Source of the DNA: Augochlora pura
Taxonomy: Eukaryota; Arthropoda; Insecta; Hymenoptera; Halictidae
Length of the DNA: 64,000 nucleotides
Assembly (NCBI RefSeq): GCF_028453695.1
Contig: NC_135781.1
Span: 14,631,640-14,695,639 of the forward strand
Reading direction: 5' to 3'
Shown here: piece after piece, positions 9,005-23,100 of the stretch
Layout of the letters: every line of letters begins with the position of its first letter
How positions within the stretch are numbered: the first letter of the stretch is position 1
The notes under the pieces: generated by a model
Databases searched by the model: none
The model's input: only the letters and a program-made list of their open reading frames with translations
What the model was told of the DNA's origin: nothing
Program-made: the position numbers and the translations under genes

Positions 9005-9883
9005 ATATCACATATAACTGACGTTGTGATGCAAGATGGAGAAGAGGTGAAGTTAAATTTACCACCTATCGCCATACCAACAGGACCCTTTCGGCATAAT
9101 GAAGTAGAGATTGAAAGCGGAACTTTTGGGCCAGTAACTGCTCAAACACATAATGTGTACGAATGATACATTTCGCCATATGTGACCGCACAACGTGTAT
9201 TAGCATCGCACGTTGGGAATGCTAACTATTCCCCACTTCCCAAAGGTCTGTTTCCGGCAGCTCTAACGCCTAATCAAAACTTACTAGGCTTTGAACCCAT
9301 CGATGCCCAAACAACAGGTGCAAGATCCAGATTAGAAGGAATCAAATTTCTAAACGATGATACGATCAAAGGTCGTTATAAATTTTCAAATCTTCTACAG
9401 AATCGCGTCTATGTAATACTAGCACAAATGAAAGATAGATTCAAAATGCTAGAAAGATTGAATTTTATGCCACCTATTAGAAAGAAGATCACTAATACCA
9501 ACTTAACCTTTGTTGAATCAGTCGAACCCATGAATGATAGACAGACTCCTCTCTACACCAGGACTGTCAATGTACACAGCTTTTGCGCTCAAGGTTCAGC
9601 TACAGTTAACCAAGCAAATATGGAGTGCTTTCATCGTCGCCGTCAAGCCATAGATAACCAGGCTGCCGAAGGTATGTGCTTTACAACAGAAGCAAACCAT
9701 GCTCCAGATGGATGGGCTGCCACCTTAAATGATAACTTCAACATGTTGGGTGCATTTGCTCCTGTTCTGTATCAGGATTACAAACCAATTCGACAATCAA
9801 TGTTCGTTTCACATGGTCCTGCAGGCAGAAGAGCTACAGCGATGTCTAAGTTTATAGAGCACAATTATTACATTGAAAAGTAA
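9005..9883 (+). pseudogene. Virus-like fragment, probably endogenous densovirus capsid
   Basis: A single reading frame runs from about 9006 to the stop at 9881-9883, about 290 codons. It is interrupted only by one in-frame TGA at 9164-9166. There is no credible start codon at the left end, because the frame is cut off at the TIR of the transposon. The text is non-repetitive with even amino-acid use, and includes PLPKGLFPAALTPNQNLLGF, VNVHSFCAQGSATVN, DGWAATLNDNFNMLG and MFVSHGPAGRRATAMSKFIE. I read it as the C-terminal part of an insect densovirus (Parvoviridae) structural protein captured in the genome; the assignment is by recollection of family features, not a search. It could instead be an unfamiliar insect or transposon gene. 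It is broken: 5'-truncated and with a premature stop. Confidence 0.5.
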
Positions 9884-10931
9884 TGTTAACGCCCAATAAT
9901 TCCCGGTGTCGCGAAACTTACACTACACTTGCACACTTGTAATAGACTGAATTTGTTACATTATATTCATTTTACTTGCAATTCAGTGTACAAATTATTT
10001 CATTCCATTTCCCAAGTGGAGTCAATTGTTGGTAACAATCCCACAAAGATACACCTTTACCGTTTGTGGTGTATCGATTAATATTTCTTTGGAAGTTACG
10101 AGGCCAATTAGATTCAATCTAAATATCCACAAAACTCATTTACCTCCAACCACGTTTGCAAACTGGCCCTCGGCTCGTAACAACGTTACACAATATTTTG
10201 CCTTATAAAAGGTTATAAAATAATTAAAAATCGGGTCGTTTAATAACAAACTCAGGACATTCAAGATTATGTAGTTTCATATTTTTCCGTGACGATATTA
10301 AAAAGATAGTGTATTTGAAATGTCCTTTTTTTTATAAAACAACTATTGTAAAAACGTTATCTTAATATTTTCAATCGCTTCTGAGTCCAATAAAAATGGA
10401 CGCACATAAAGATCATTAGATAGATTAAATAAGTAAATAAATTAAAAAATGAGGCAGATCACTTATGTTAAGAAAACTAGAGATCAATTGCAGTATTAAA
10501 AGGGTGGATTCTTTATGCATGTTTATTCATCATTGATTACTAAATTTGCTATATTCAACCATTTTCTCTTTTATTAAAATTCTATGTATCACATATAATT
10601 TGAAGTTCGAAGACTTCTAAAATCAATAACGTAAATGTCGTGTTAAAAATGGCCACCGTAGATAATTCACATAAAGCATTTCAATATTAGTCACACCATT
10701 GCTAGAAAAATTGTGGATATCTGAATTTTACTAGCAACAATGAAAACATAATCATGAATAATGCATAAAGTAGTTTCTTTTCTTCAAAAAATTTTCCATT
10801 TCGAGTTTTGCACTTAATGAGCACAAATATTAAATCTATTAATTGTTTATAAAATTAAATATTTCGATTAATATTTAATATAATTTTGGTACGTAGAAAG
10901 AAGTTATTTATGACATATTCTACTGGTGTTA
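9884..10931 (-). other. 3' flank of the kinase gene, including its 3' UTR
   Basis: On the minus strand this follows the IPPK stop codon. Candidate polyadenylation signals (AATAAA on the minus strand) are at 10570-10575 and 10522-10527, about 360-410 bases after the stop, so the 3' UTR probably ends near 10.5 kb. A 60-codon frame at 10026-10208 on the plus strand resembles nothing I know. I see no other gene between here and the virus-like fragment. Confidence 0.5.
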
Positions 10932-11145
10932 TTACGAATATTGTTTTCTCGGTGATTGATTTTTAAGTGTTAGTTGTTCTTCCAAAACGTTTATTACGGA
11001 GTTTAAGATATTAGCATCTCGTTGACGATGTTTTTCGATGCATTGAAGACTTTTAGGATCTAAATCCGAGATTCCGACGTCACATAGAAAACTTCGCCCA
11101 TTGGAAAGTTTTATTACGCTTCCTTTTGGGGTTGATACTGTGTGC
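10932..11145 (-). CDS. IPPK: IPPK coding exon 7 and stop (residues 538-608)
   Basis: It follows acceptor TGTTTACACAG and completes the split Leu codon. It encodes FLCDVGISDLDPKS, the conserved C-terminal motif in which the Asp and Lys residues contribute to inositol phosphate binding, then a helical tail ending in TAA at 10934-10932. Confidence 0.93.
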
Positions 11146-14100
11146 CTGTGTAAACATAATCATATAATAAGTAAATAATGATTAATAAACAATTTCTTAC
11201 TAATTATTAATAAGCGTCCATGTTATACAATTAGCAATTCTTTACAACTGGATTAAATTAACACACACTATATTTTCACTTCATTACACAATACTATTTC
11301 GTGTATAATTTATAGTATGTATCATTAATCCTAGAACGACCCCATTCCATTTTTCGACATAATTGATATTGTGGGATTGCGACTGACTCATAATAAGATC
11401 TTAACGATCAAAATATTATTTATTATTTTTAAAATATAAATGATGAAGTATGAGATGAGTTAGAAGGATAAGGAAAGCCCCAGGTTTTAGTATTTATTTA
11501 CACGTCTGCAGACAATTTAAAAATGTTGTAGAGTCGCCGGCAATCCTACGGAGTCGTTCTAAGGTGTTTTACCATACATGCAATAATATTTTTATGAATC
11601 CAATTATAATATCGAGATGATTCATTTTAGTATTTATTGATTAATGGAACATTTTGTAATGTTTAAATATATATCCAATGTTATCTTGAATATAAAAAAC
11701 GTAAGCTAATATCATTTTTTCAATGGAAATATTTTGATATTTTTAACAAACTAACAATATGTAACTTCTAACACATTACTTAAAATTATGAAAAATCTAG
11801 CAAAAATGATAACCGTTTGAGTTGTACGATGAAAAGAGTGAGAATGTTTCAAGCAAAAGTTGCTGATCGTGAAAATATGTGAAAAATTCTATAATTCTAT
11901 TTAAAATTAGATTAGCTTTTGTCTTTTCATGCTTACATGAATATGCATACGTGTATTAATGATAACAATAATTATGTAAAGATTGGAAAAGGTAATTCAA
12001 AAAGGTAAACGGAAGTAGTTTACATACATAGTTATTGTAAAAATGTTATGAAATTGTTGTAAATAAGATAACACTTTACTTTTTTCACTAAATGCAGTGC
12101 CATGACTGATATTAAACATTTAAAACAAACTTTTCAGTTATCTTTCTAATAAATCTCATGAATGTCTGATGTTAATGCTTATAAAAAAATGATTTTCATT
12201 ACACTTTTGTAAGAACTATTGTAACAATATACTCTACTATTACTTACAGATTTAATTCTCGAAACGTTAATAGTATTGAGCAATCCCTGGCACACGAAAA
12301 TAAAACATAATTCTGCAAGCATAGTATATCTCTGGAGCTTATAGCAGAATCCATTTCTTTTTCTTTGGTGCAATACTCATTGTCTACATTTTGTATCTTA
12401 TCAGATTTATTACGGAATACGACTTTATCTTCCAAGTACATAGGAAATAGATTCGATTTGTCGAGGCGAAAAATATTTTCAACATGGCCATTATTTATAA
12501 TTCCCTCGGTGACTAAATTAACATTTCTAGTTTCATCACGATTGTACTTGCACTTCGCTCTGTTTGAAATCTGGATGCATTTGATACATGTTCTCAAGTG
12601 GTTTTCTTGCGAAGCGTTTGTGGTTTCTACGCCAGCTTTCTGAAAAAGAAAATCAACACAAGGCGAACGTTAACATCAATAACCATCTATGAATATTAGT
12701 CACTTATATATCCACGTTTACATTTATACACATACAAAAATTTACTTACCGAAAATTTACGATATTGCTTTCGATGACTCCAAAGCATCTGCATTTTTGT
12801 CAAATTGTCATATACTATATTGTCGTTTAACAATGGCTGCAATTTTGAATATATATTATACACGTACTCTGCACTAACAAAGGGTAGTTTCTGCAGGTGT
12901 AAAATCCTCTTAAGTATACAATTATTTGGCAGAGTTTCAGTTTCTGGATTGCATTCCTGAAAAATTAGGATGAAACAGATTTACGTTTGCTTTCCAATAA
13001 TAATTTCATGAAGATGTCTGCAATTAACAGTAATTTATTAATCCCTTGATATAATAATATAATTACTAGATTGCTGAGTTTAGTGCAAAATGAACATTTT
13101 CCAAGTTAATTGGAAAAAACAGGAATGAAATGAAAATATATTTCTCCTTTTAATAAATTAATAAGTCCAACATCATGTAATACGTTAATTGCAAAACCTA
13201 ACATTAGGGATTGTTTACAAATTTTCTTTTCTCAAAAAATGTAATTTATGCATTTAAGTGCATATGCATAAGTATACATTTTCTCTTCTGAGATTTTCTC
13301 AATAAATAAAAAAGAGATATTCTTAAACTCTTGTAATAAAGCTCTGTATCTATTAGCATCTATTATAAATGTATATTATATAAATATATATTATATTATA
13401 ACTGTTGAGTATAAAATTAACAGTTTAGTGATTTCGAATATACTGTGATCAAAAAGTAATGTGAAATTGTCATTTAAATCTCCTGGGCATTAGGAAGGCA
13501 GGTCAATTTTTTTCCTAGGTTGGTAGACTGTCTATAATATTTGCGAAGCGTCTGTTTGTTAAAAGGTTTAATTATCTCCGAGTTACACGTGTTTTTGTAA
13601 ACAACCAAAAGTGAATTTTTCGATTTTTACAAGGGGGGATTTTGTTGAGCACAGAACTTGCATCAAATTTTGTTTGCGGAACGAATATTCTTGTGCGGAC
13701 ACGTTGAAAATGTTGCGGAAGGCCTTTGGTGATCAAACTGTGGCACCAAAAAACGTTTATAAGTGGTACAACGAGTTCAAAGCGGGCCGAGAACGCGTTG
13801 AAGACGAACCGCGCTCTGGACGACCATCAACGTCTACCAACGAGGGCCTCGTCCAAAAAATCAAAGATTTGGTGCTTGAAAATCCTCGATTGGCAATTAG
13901 AGACAATTAAGAATATTATTTGAGTCATCTGCGTGAAGCTATTCGTCTGAAACGGCCGGAATTATGGGCGAACAACTCTTGGTTCCTTCATCACGATAAT
14001 GCACCATGTCATACTGCATTGGTTCTTCGCGACTTTTTTGCCAAAAACTTGACCCATATCATTCCGCAACCACCGTATTCGCCTGATTTGGCTCCGTGCG

Positions 14101-17100
14101 ACTTCTCGCTATTCAGCAAACTCAAAAGGCCAATGCGGGGACGCCGTTTTGACACGATTGAGATAAAAACCGAATCGAAGAAGGTCTTGAAGGCTATACC
14201 GGAAAAAGACTATTCCGACTGTTTCGAGGACTGGTAAAAGCGTTGGCAAAAGTGCGTTTTATCGGACAGGGATTACTTTGAAGGGGATGAAATTGATTTG
14301 TAAGAATAAATAGAGAATTTACATTTTATAAACAAATTCTCCTTACTTTTTGATCACAGTAGTATGTATATTCAGATTCACCAAAGATTCACCTGCATAT
14401 TTCCTCCGTACAGTTTTTCGTAATTTGAATTCTTTGCCTTTGCATAAATGCATCTTAACGAACAAATAATAAAAACGAATAATAAGATCTCTGGTTAAGT
14501 TCAAATCTATAGACACTAACATTTACCTCGCCAGCGAAGTAAAGAAGTTTCTTTGCCTTTGCAGCAATGTCCGCGTTAATATAAGTGGTTGGTTCAAAGT
14601 CTTGTCTAGTGGAGGCGCATAATTCGTACTCAGGACAAGGCTTGAATCTATCTTGAGGGAACGAATGCAAAAGCGAAGCACAGATCAAGCTGCAGAATTC
14701 ATCGATGTATTCTTCCTTTGTTCTACTGGATACGGAATTGCAAAACCATTCCGTCATAATATTTTCCAAATCGTTTGAAGATGATTCTTGATTGTAGACA
14801 ACCGCGCCGTTTTTAAATATTTTGAAATTATTCTGAGGAGATGTTAGGAGTCCCTTTAAAGCTGATTTCATTCGATGCGGCACTCCGGAGAAAAGATTGA
14901 GTGGACAATAGGAGCTCCGGGCTTGTATCACATTCTTCTTCAGCTGAGAACACAGAGATTTATTAATTACAATGTTTTAACGTTTTGCTTCATATTGTTA
15001 TGAACATAGTACAAGAAAAATGTTTACGTCTACTTTATTGCACTAGTGTGCTGTCATTAAGTTCGCAATGATATATTAAAAACTTTCTAAATACGACGAC
15101 TGGCATACAGGATGGTTTATCTAAAGACATCCACTTAAATATGTCCTTCTATGACGATTTTCTTTGCAATTTATTGAAAATGAATTTTTATAGATTTGTG
15201 CAAAAAACCAATCGAGAAAACCCAAAGCTATTTTGTAACGCTTTTTTTACATTTTGTCAATGTTGTAATAATCTGACGCCAAAAGAAATTTAAAAAAAAC
15301 GTTGTTTAAAACAAAAGACATTATCAAATTGAAACACTTCGAAGAAAAGTCGGAAATTGTTTAACTTGTTAGAAGATATAATCAACTATGTCACGAAGGA
15401 AAATAATGAATGATCTCGCATATTTTTAGCCAGTGAAAAACATATCATTTTGCTTATTACATCAAACTTTTCTCTCACATCATAAAGACATGCTCGTAAA
15501 GTTGTAGTTAAAACTAATTTTAGAAACTTTCGTCACATGCTCCAGACAGATGGGAATATTATATGTATATCTAAAAATGATACGTAAATTTGCATTGACA
15601 GCGGGAGATATAAGGAGTGTCTTGCCAGCTTCGCAAAATTTGTAGACTGGTAAAATAAGAGGGGGAAAATTATAGTTAACGACGAGAAAAGATTCAATCA
15701 GGATGGTCTAGACTGCTACGATTATTGTTATCATCGCAAAGAAAAGGAGGAATTGACGTAAGTGTGGTTTCAAATGCGCAAAGCATTCATACTGCAGTTT
15801 ATGCTATCAAAATTGTTAATCATGTTTCATTTGAAAATAATTCACTTCTTTATTGGCTATTGTTAATCGAGTATTTATAGCAATAATATATAATCTAGAC
15901 CTTAAAGAAATAAAGTTCACATTCAACCGTATATAAAATAATCTTGGAAGATTTGATATCGTTATACAATATTATTTGGATTTTATTATTTCTGTTCCGT
16001 AAGATTTTGTGATGAAAAATAATGGGTTAATTTATTATAAGATTAAAAAAATCGATTATTTTATTCTTTAACAAAATAAATGGTTAGAGTTATAGAAGAT
16101 AATAAACAACCGACATGCTGTTAAATAATACAAATTATCATAGGTTTTCTCTAATTTTTTTTACATGTTTTTTTGATTCATAAATAAATGCATAGTACAC
16201 TTTAAGTATTTATAAGTTAATATTACCTTACTAGATGTTTATATAAATGTAAGTTGTACAAATATGCATGTAATTTATAGGTTTTTTGCCAAAAAATAGT
16301 TTTAAAGTATTCAGTCGATTTCCATAAAACTTTCCTAAGAAATACTTTCAATGAAAATATTCTTCTATTTTCCCACAACTACTTTATGTGAGGCGTCTGA
16401 ATGCTTTCAACGCTATTTTTTAACAAACAGAAGTATAACGAATGTAATTAACTTACACATTACCTTATGATACTGCATCAAACAGTACGGACATTTCTGA
16501 AATTTGCGACTGTCCTCTGTTAAGTACCCTTGTTTTGGTTTGATTTCGACGCAGAACGTTATGTTGCTTCGAAATAAATCCGCACTGCTTTTCGTTTGTA
16601 AGAAAGTATAATCTGGGTATTTTGTAGCGTGAGTCTCTGTGATTCTTTTGTTCCGTCGTTTTTCTGCAAACAAGAGGAAAATTCATGGTAGAAACAGTGT
16701 TCAAGAACTCAATTAAAGTTACGTTACATCTCTGCCGCTTTCCAACCGAAACAATCAATATTTTTATTGCCTCCGTACTCTCAATATTACTAAAAGTAAA
16801 ATTAGGTGGCAGTGAAATATAGTCATCATTAGACTACATCAACTCTGAGAAATAGTTAATTAATCGTCATTGTTCCATATTCTCCCGATCCATTTTTGCC
16901 ATAAATGCATAAAATCTGCTGTTTTCAAATGACAAATGTACCATAAATTATCGATTAAAATAGCTTTACAGTGACTGTGAACGTTGATCCTTAAAAGTGA
17001 ATTCATCAGTGTATTAAATATTTGCAATATATTTCTAATGTCCACATTTGACACGCTCTTATCAATGCGAGTTTTGAGACAGCAGTATAAAAATATCAAT

Positions 17101-20100
17101 TCTCCGCGATATGAATGAAGACGACACATGCGCACGCATGTAATGCAATTTTAAAGCAACGAACCCACCGATTAAAGTCATATTACTTATAAAACGACTT
17201 GATATTTCAAGTGTTACACGTTTGACTGCGCCAGTTACCGGTGACCCTCGTCGTAGTCGACGAGTTAATAGGCAGCTTTCATTGCATTACATACAGCAGC
17301 GTGTCGTGCATTTGTTCGACCTTAAAAAAGATGAGTCACGCGACTATCACTGATATGAAAATTAATTTCTTTGTGGTTTCCGTTCAAGGGTAGACGCTAG
17401 AGTAAACCCTCTGCACTTGACCAATACCGAGTGCTCCAAAATACATATTTATCAAAAGCTTATCGCCTTCGCTACGGCAGATTTTAATATGCATAGTGTG
17501 AATAGCGTATAATAGTTTAATTATAAGCGACGAAATTTTTCAGATCTTGCATTAAAGTGATTACAACGGTGAATCGTATTACACGCGTTTATTGTAATTT
17601 CTGATCAGACTTGTCTTTTCCAATACGAAAAGTTTATTCGAATTTGTTGGGCACTTGTACGTGCTGACACTACATCAAAAGCAAATTTTCTAGTTAAAAA
17701 AGTGTCGCGATATTGAAATTTTCATAAATCGATTCTCTTCATCGTTAATTTTGTAAGAGAAAAGTGACAGATTCCTTATCGAAATGCTATCTTTGCGTAG
17801 AAGAATATATTTATGTCACTCGTAATTTATCGAAAAATGATCTTTTCGTTTTGCTCGGGGTAAAAATTTCTACACAGGTAAACATTTCTCCGAAATAATG
17901 AGGTATGTGCAACAAAAATATGTCCAAACGTGACCCAATTTCGAAAATTTATAGCAGCATATGTTTTTTTATATTGCAACATCAGATCATTAGTGAGCGC
18001 AGGCAAGATGTCCGAAACACGAACGCAAGTCGTTCGTTTGCGTTTGCTGGATCCGTGTTTGCATATTCTTCGTTTTGAGTTTGAAAATAAACATTCCTGC
18101 GGCAGTTCGGTTGCGAAAATATCCCTGACTGCCCGGACGTGATCATTTTCTAAAAATAAGTAACTGGAGAGTTGCCCTGGAGGACGTAAGGAGAGAAAGT
18201 GCATGGAAAAGGGACACCCATATGCAACAAGTGCAACCGTACGGATATTACCATAGAATTACTTCCATTCCTCTTCATTTGTAGTCAAAAATCACAAGAG
18301 ATAGGAAGAGAGACAGAGACAGACAGACAGAGAGAGAGCTTAACAATTGATGAATCGTAAAATCGTGTACAGTTACCGCGATACAGGTATTCAAATGTCC
18401 GAACAGTGGAAAGTTCCTCGTTTTCACAGTTTTCTAGTATTTCTCTTAAAATACCAAATGAGAAATTTATTCTGCTGAGAATTTTTTAAGAAATTATACA
18501 AAACCGACATTCATTCAAATCTGACAAATTATGTAAATTAATATAATATAACAGCTCCTTTTAAAATTCTTTTTTAAAAGAATTAAAAAGCTTCTTAAAC
18601 ACAGCCCAATCGTTAAGAAATATTAAAAACTGTACTCGTCTACAGGAAACAATTAATCGATTGTTACGACAAATCTATTACGTTAAGAGTTTCAACTATT
18701 AAATATGGACTTATTTATTGCTTTAGGTACCTCAAAAACTTTATCCAGAAGATAAAAATTGATAATATGGAAGTGAAATCTAATTTCAAAAGCTTGCCGA
18801 AAGTAAATGTGTTCGATGTTTCTATAAATAAAACCCACACGAGAAGATGAAAGAGTTAATGCATAATTCTTTTTGTGCAGATGAATTCTTGCGAAGGCAA
18901 ATGTTTCGAAATTACATTAATTAAAGAATGTCAAAACTGACTGTTTGATAAAGTGTAATATAAAATATAGCACAAGAACGCCTAACAAATATGTGAGGAA
19001 ACATAATGACCGTTACTTTTCTTATTAGAACTGTATGTCCATTGCATAGATGACACGAATAAACAAATGTGGTTGATTTTTTATGAACGATTAGTGCCTA
19101 AACATGATCCACCAATCTAAAATATTAAATTCCAAGTTCGAGAGTCGATGCGTTTCTTTATTGTTAAAGCGAAGCTACGGCAAGCAGCGACAATATTGGA
19201 GTTTGCTCATTGCAAAGAAGACGAAAGAAAAGAAGCAAAAAACTGCACGGCGTTAACTCTTTCTTCTTTTTCCATTCGCTTTGCCGTTTTCGTCATGACT
19301 TCACCTTTACCATTTACAAAGGTTGCACTAAACTAGAAAAACAGCGCGGCTGCTTCGCTTAACATTTTCGCGAATCCGGGACACCCAGAATTCAACTCAA
19401 AACTACAGAAAGTTTGCCGTTAGATGACGTTACAAACAATGGTGCATGCTACGATGATATTTTTTATTTAATTCCTGCACAGATACAGTCTATCAATATC
19501 GATATTAAGTACCGAAGGCGAGAAATTTGTTGCTATGACCTCTTTAGCCTTACCCTGCTGCTGGTGCTGTTTGTTACTCAAGAGATGGCACAGAGAAAAG
19601 TATAGAAGCGATTTGCACTCAGCCACCCATGTTAACAATCTCGCAGATTCAGGGTAAACGTGTTTCCCTTACTGGTAGAAATGATCTCTTCCTACTAGTC
19701 ACAATTTTCAAAAAACGTGGTACTCGAGCTCGGCCGATTATAAACAAACAACGTCCTCTGACCTACGTCACCGTTTCGCTTTCTCGTGGTCTCCACTTTT
19801 GATTGTTATTGGCTGAGTCACATGCCGAACAAGAGACGCAATTAAATGGAGTGGGCGACCCATCACCCCTTTACGTGCTGATTAGTTTATTGGTCTCCTT
19901 TTTCACCCAGTCAGGTGGAGCGAGCGAGGTACCTACTTGCCCCTCGACAACAATTGTGCCATCTTTTCAGCTGCAAACAGTATTTTTTGCTGATTCGTAC
20001 AATTTCCTGCCTTATTGTAGTGATGCTTTGTTTATTTGATTATTTGACTATTAGGACTATACCATTCAGGATGGATCTTAGTTTTTTACTTTGCTATCTT

Positions 20101-23100
20101 TTTATAGTTCTGATGTTAGAGTCTGATACTGTATCCTAAAGTTGACTGGCATATGTCCAAATGGACTTTAGGATATCTTCTATATTAATACTTTGTTGTA
20201 TATTGTTAGTTGAGATTTTTTCCCGATCAGTCATCATAGTCGTCTATATTATGCGTATCTTTTAACGACGTGCGTTTTCCACAATAATTTTCTGTCCAGG
20301 TAGACGTCAATGTATCTAACTATTTCCCGTTGAGGTATTTCAATGTTGCGTGTATGGATTTTGTGGTGTTTATCTTTACTCACCTCTGTTGTCAGCCAAA
20401 CTTCGGTTCCATTTAGATGACGCACCTCGATGATTTAAAGTGAATGTAAACACTATTATTTTAATGTCACGACTTTATGCGTAACTTTGCATATTCAATT
20501 ATGCTGTTATTCAACAGATATTACGTTCGACTATAGCGTAAAACATACTTATTTAACTTTATTAAATGCAACGTATCCTTTTATAAAATATGGCAAAAGG
20601 TGTTGTCATAGAAAAGTTCCGAATTCTGTAAATATTGTGTTATGCGTTATAATTTGAAGTAGCAACATGCGCTACAGTAATATTCTTTGCATAAAATGTA
20701 ATATTGTAAATTATCTGAAACGTGGACCTGTTTAGTTAATAAACAAAATACTTTTCAATTCTTCCTTTTTCTTTCATTCTGACGAACGTGTTATAATTGA
20801 TCCATTAAATTACCATTTTCTTATTAGATAGGTTGGACTAATTTTACATTTTAATTCAACAATATTCGATGGTGCTAAGCTCGGCAATGTTCTAGTGGAG
20901 ATCTATCCAAGTAGGTCTTTCACCTTATTCCGGACTCACGAGCCTGACGACCAGCTACGATAAGCCAAAGTCATAAAAGAGTGGGGATAGCAGCTATCTG
21001 TGAGTTCTTGATCGTGTAGAGATCGAACGACGACGATATCGGAGATAATGCCTTACTCACAGCGCCTAACCTTATCATGAGAGTAAATATACAATGAGAC
21101 TATAAGCTCCGAGCTTTCGAAAACTAAATTGCACAAGCAGCAGATGAAGCAACGTAGGTCTAGATCAGCATTTCACTATCGATATCAGTCCCTTTTCGTC
21201 GGCTGTTCGGCTGTCCCACTGTAGCACTGTGGAACTTTGCGTTCTGGTGGCCCTATAAACCAGTGCTAATAGTAGTTGAAAAGAATTGAACAAAAGATAT
21301 GCACAGGGAAATGACCGAAACACAGAAAATGGTATTCGAAATAATAGATAAAAATATTAGGTGTATGTAACATTTTCTTCCGATTCCTGTTCATTTATAC
21401 ACGATACGCTATAAATCAATTTTTGAAACGTTTCAATATTTTTTAAAAACTATTGTACAAAAAGTGAGCGAACGTAACGATCGAAAGTTATTTCGTATGA
21501 ACGATTTAAGGAAAAACGAGAACTGCTGCAGATACGTAATATTTCCTGATATCATTCGCAGAGATTATTTTATGGAATAATTCTTTACGTAGAAATTAAT
21601 TTTCATAATAAAATATAGATAAAATTTCATAAATAATTATAGAGGTCAAAGGCAAACAGACCAGCCGACAAAGCATTTTCATGTTTTTCATAGTTATAGT
21701 GCAATCTATTAATGTTAAAATTGAAATAACTCGAACAATAATGAAGTTTCCGAGCTGGTATTTTTACTGTGGTTCGTGTGCACGATACTGGAGAAAAATT
21801 GTGTATGGATTTTTCTATCCAATACTTTTATACAGAAAATAATATTTTTCAATCAAGAATTGCAAGTTGGAAAAATAATTTCTACATAACTCAATTCAAC
21901 GTAAAAACAGCTATGAAAACATATATCCTCAAAATTTTATCTGAGAAATTACCAGTATATGAGGTTCGGCTAAACTGCCCACCTTTAAAATAATATCTCT
22001 GGTTTTCGTTGTTCGGTATATTAGTAAGACTGCATGGATGGTAAACTTTAGATCGGCCACATCCAAATGGCACTTTCGCGAACCAGAGCTCTCTTCGAGG
22101 TTCTCGAGCCAGGTAGCGAGTGATGCGAAGAGTCAAGGCCATAAAGCAGTCGGGACAGTGGCGTTGTGTGAGTCGGACACGTAGTGGGAGTTAGATCATG
22201 TAGGGATTGTACGGTAATGGGATGCATGACATTGACTCATTCACCGACCCCACCACGAGGCTTTAACTCTTGTTAGGACGTGATTTCACCGGCTCGAGAT
22301 TTTTGGCACATCGCTCGCCAGAAGTGGCTTTGACGGGGACGGTTCTAGCAATTTCTGCTTGCAAACCGAGATACTGTGCGGTCCCCCCCCGCATCGTGGA
22401 ATATGGTGGCTAATGCATGACGCACTTACAGGTGCCACGGTTTTGCGCACAAATCCGGCGGATGATGAGATACGAAATTGATATTATCATGATGCCAGTG
22501 ATTAATATCTCGTCAGCGATAACGTTGTAATACCTGTTGCTCGACGGCAAACGGCTCAATTATTTCAAGGAACCGAAAATCTCCTGTGAAAGTCAATTAG
22601 TCGCCACTCCGCCGAGTTAAAACCGACTGTGGCAGTAAATCGATGTGTGTATGTGGAAATTGCGAGGATGATTAGGTGAAGCAAATTTCTGAGAAACTGA
22701 TTAAAAGTAAACGCGAACCGTAATTTATGTAACATGTGGTAGTTAATATGTACAGTAGACAAAGAAGAAGAAGAAGGAACAGGCTGGTATTCATTTACTA
22801 CGTTCCAAACAGTGAAATATGAGTTTGTATTGCATATGCAATCATTTATTTACTTGCGAAAGCGTATGGAAAAGTGCACAAATGTTGTTGGCAAAACTCT
22901 TGCGTAGATTCTTTTTGTAAGAGACAATAAGTAAACATTCGTTACTAAGGGAAGTAAATAAATTGATTTATATATAATATTATTTTACTAATGCGGAAAC
23001 TAGAGGTCACTATTTCACGTGTATTTAAATATTAGAAATTTCTATTTCACGTGGTTAAGTGTAATTAATATAATAAGTGTTTGAATTCGTGTAACTTTTA

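Larger units (their letters stand above)
12957..14526 (-). other. IPPK intron 4, containing a mariner
   Basis: The intron is 1.57 kb, of which 917 bp are a mariner derivative in the opposite orientation. Without it the intron would be about 650 bp. The flanks hold nothing else I can identify. Confidence 0.85.

Noticed and set aside
12365..12643. 92-codon plus-strand frame
   Set aside because: Antisense shadow of IPPK exon 6.
17827..18204. 125-codon minus-strand frame in intron 2
   Set aside because: No recognisable motif, an overlapping opposite-strand frame, and no splice sites in phase with IPPK.
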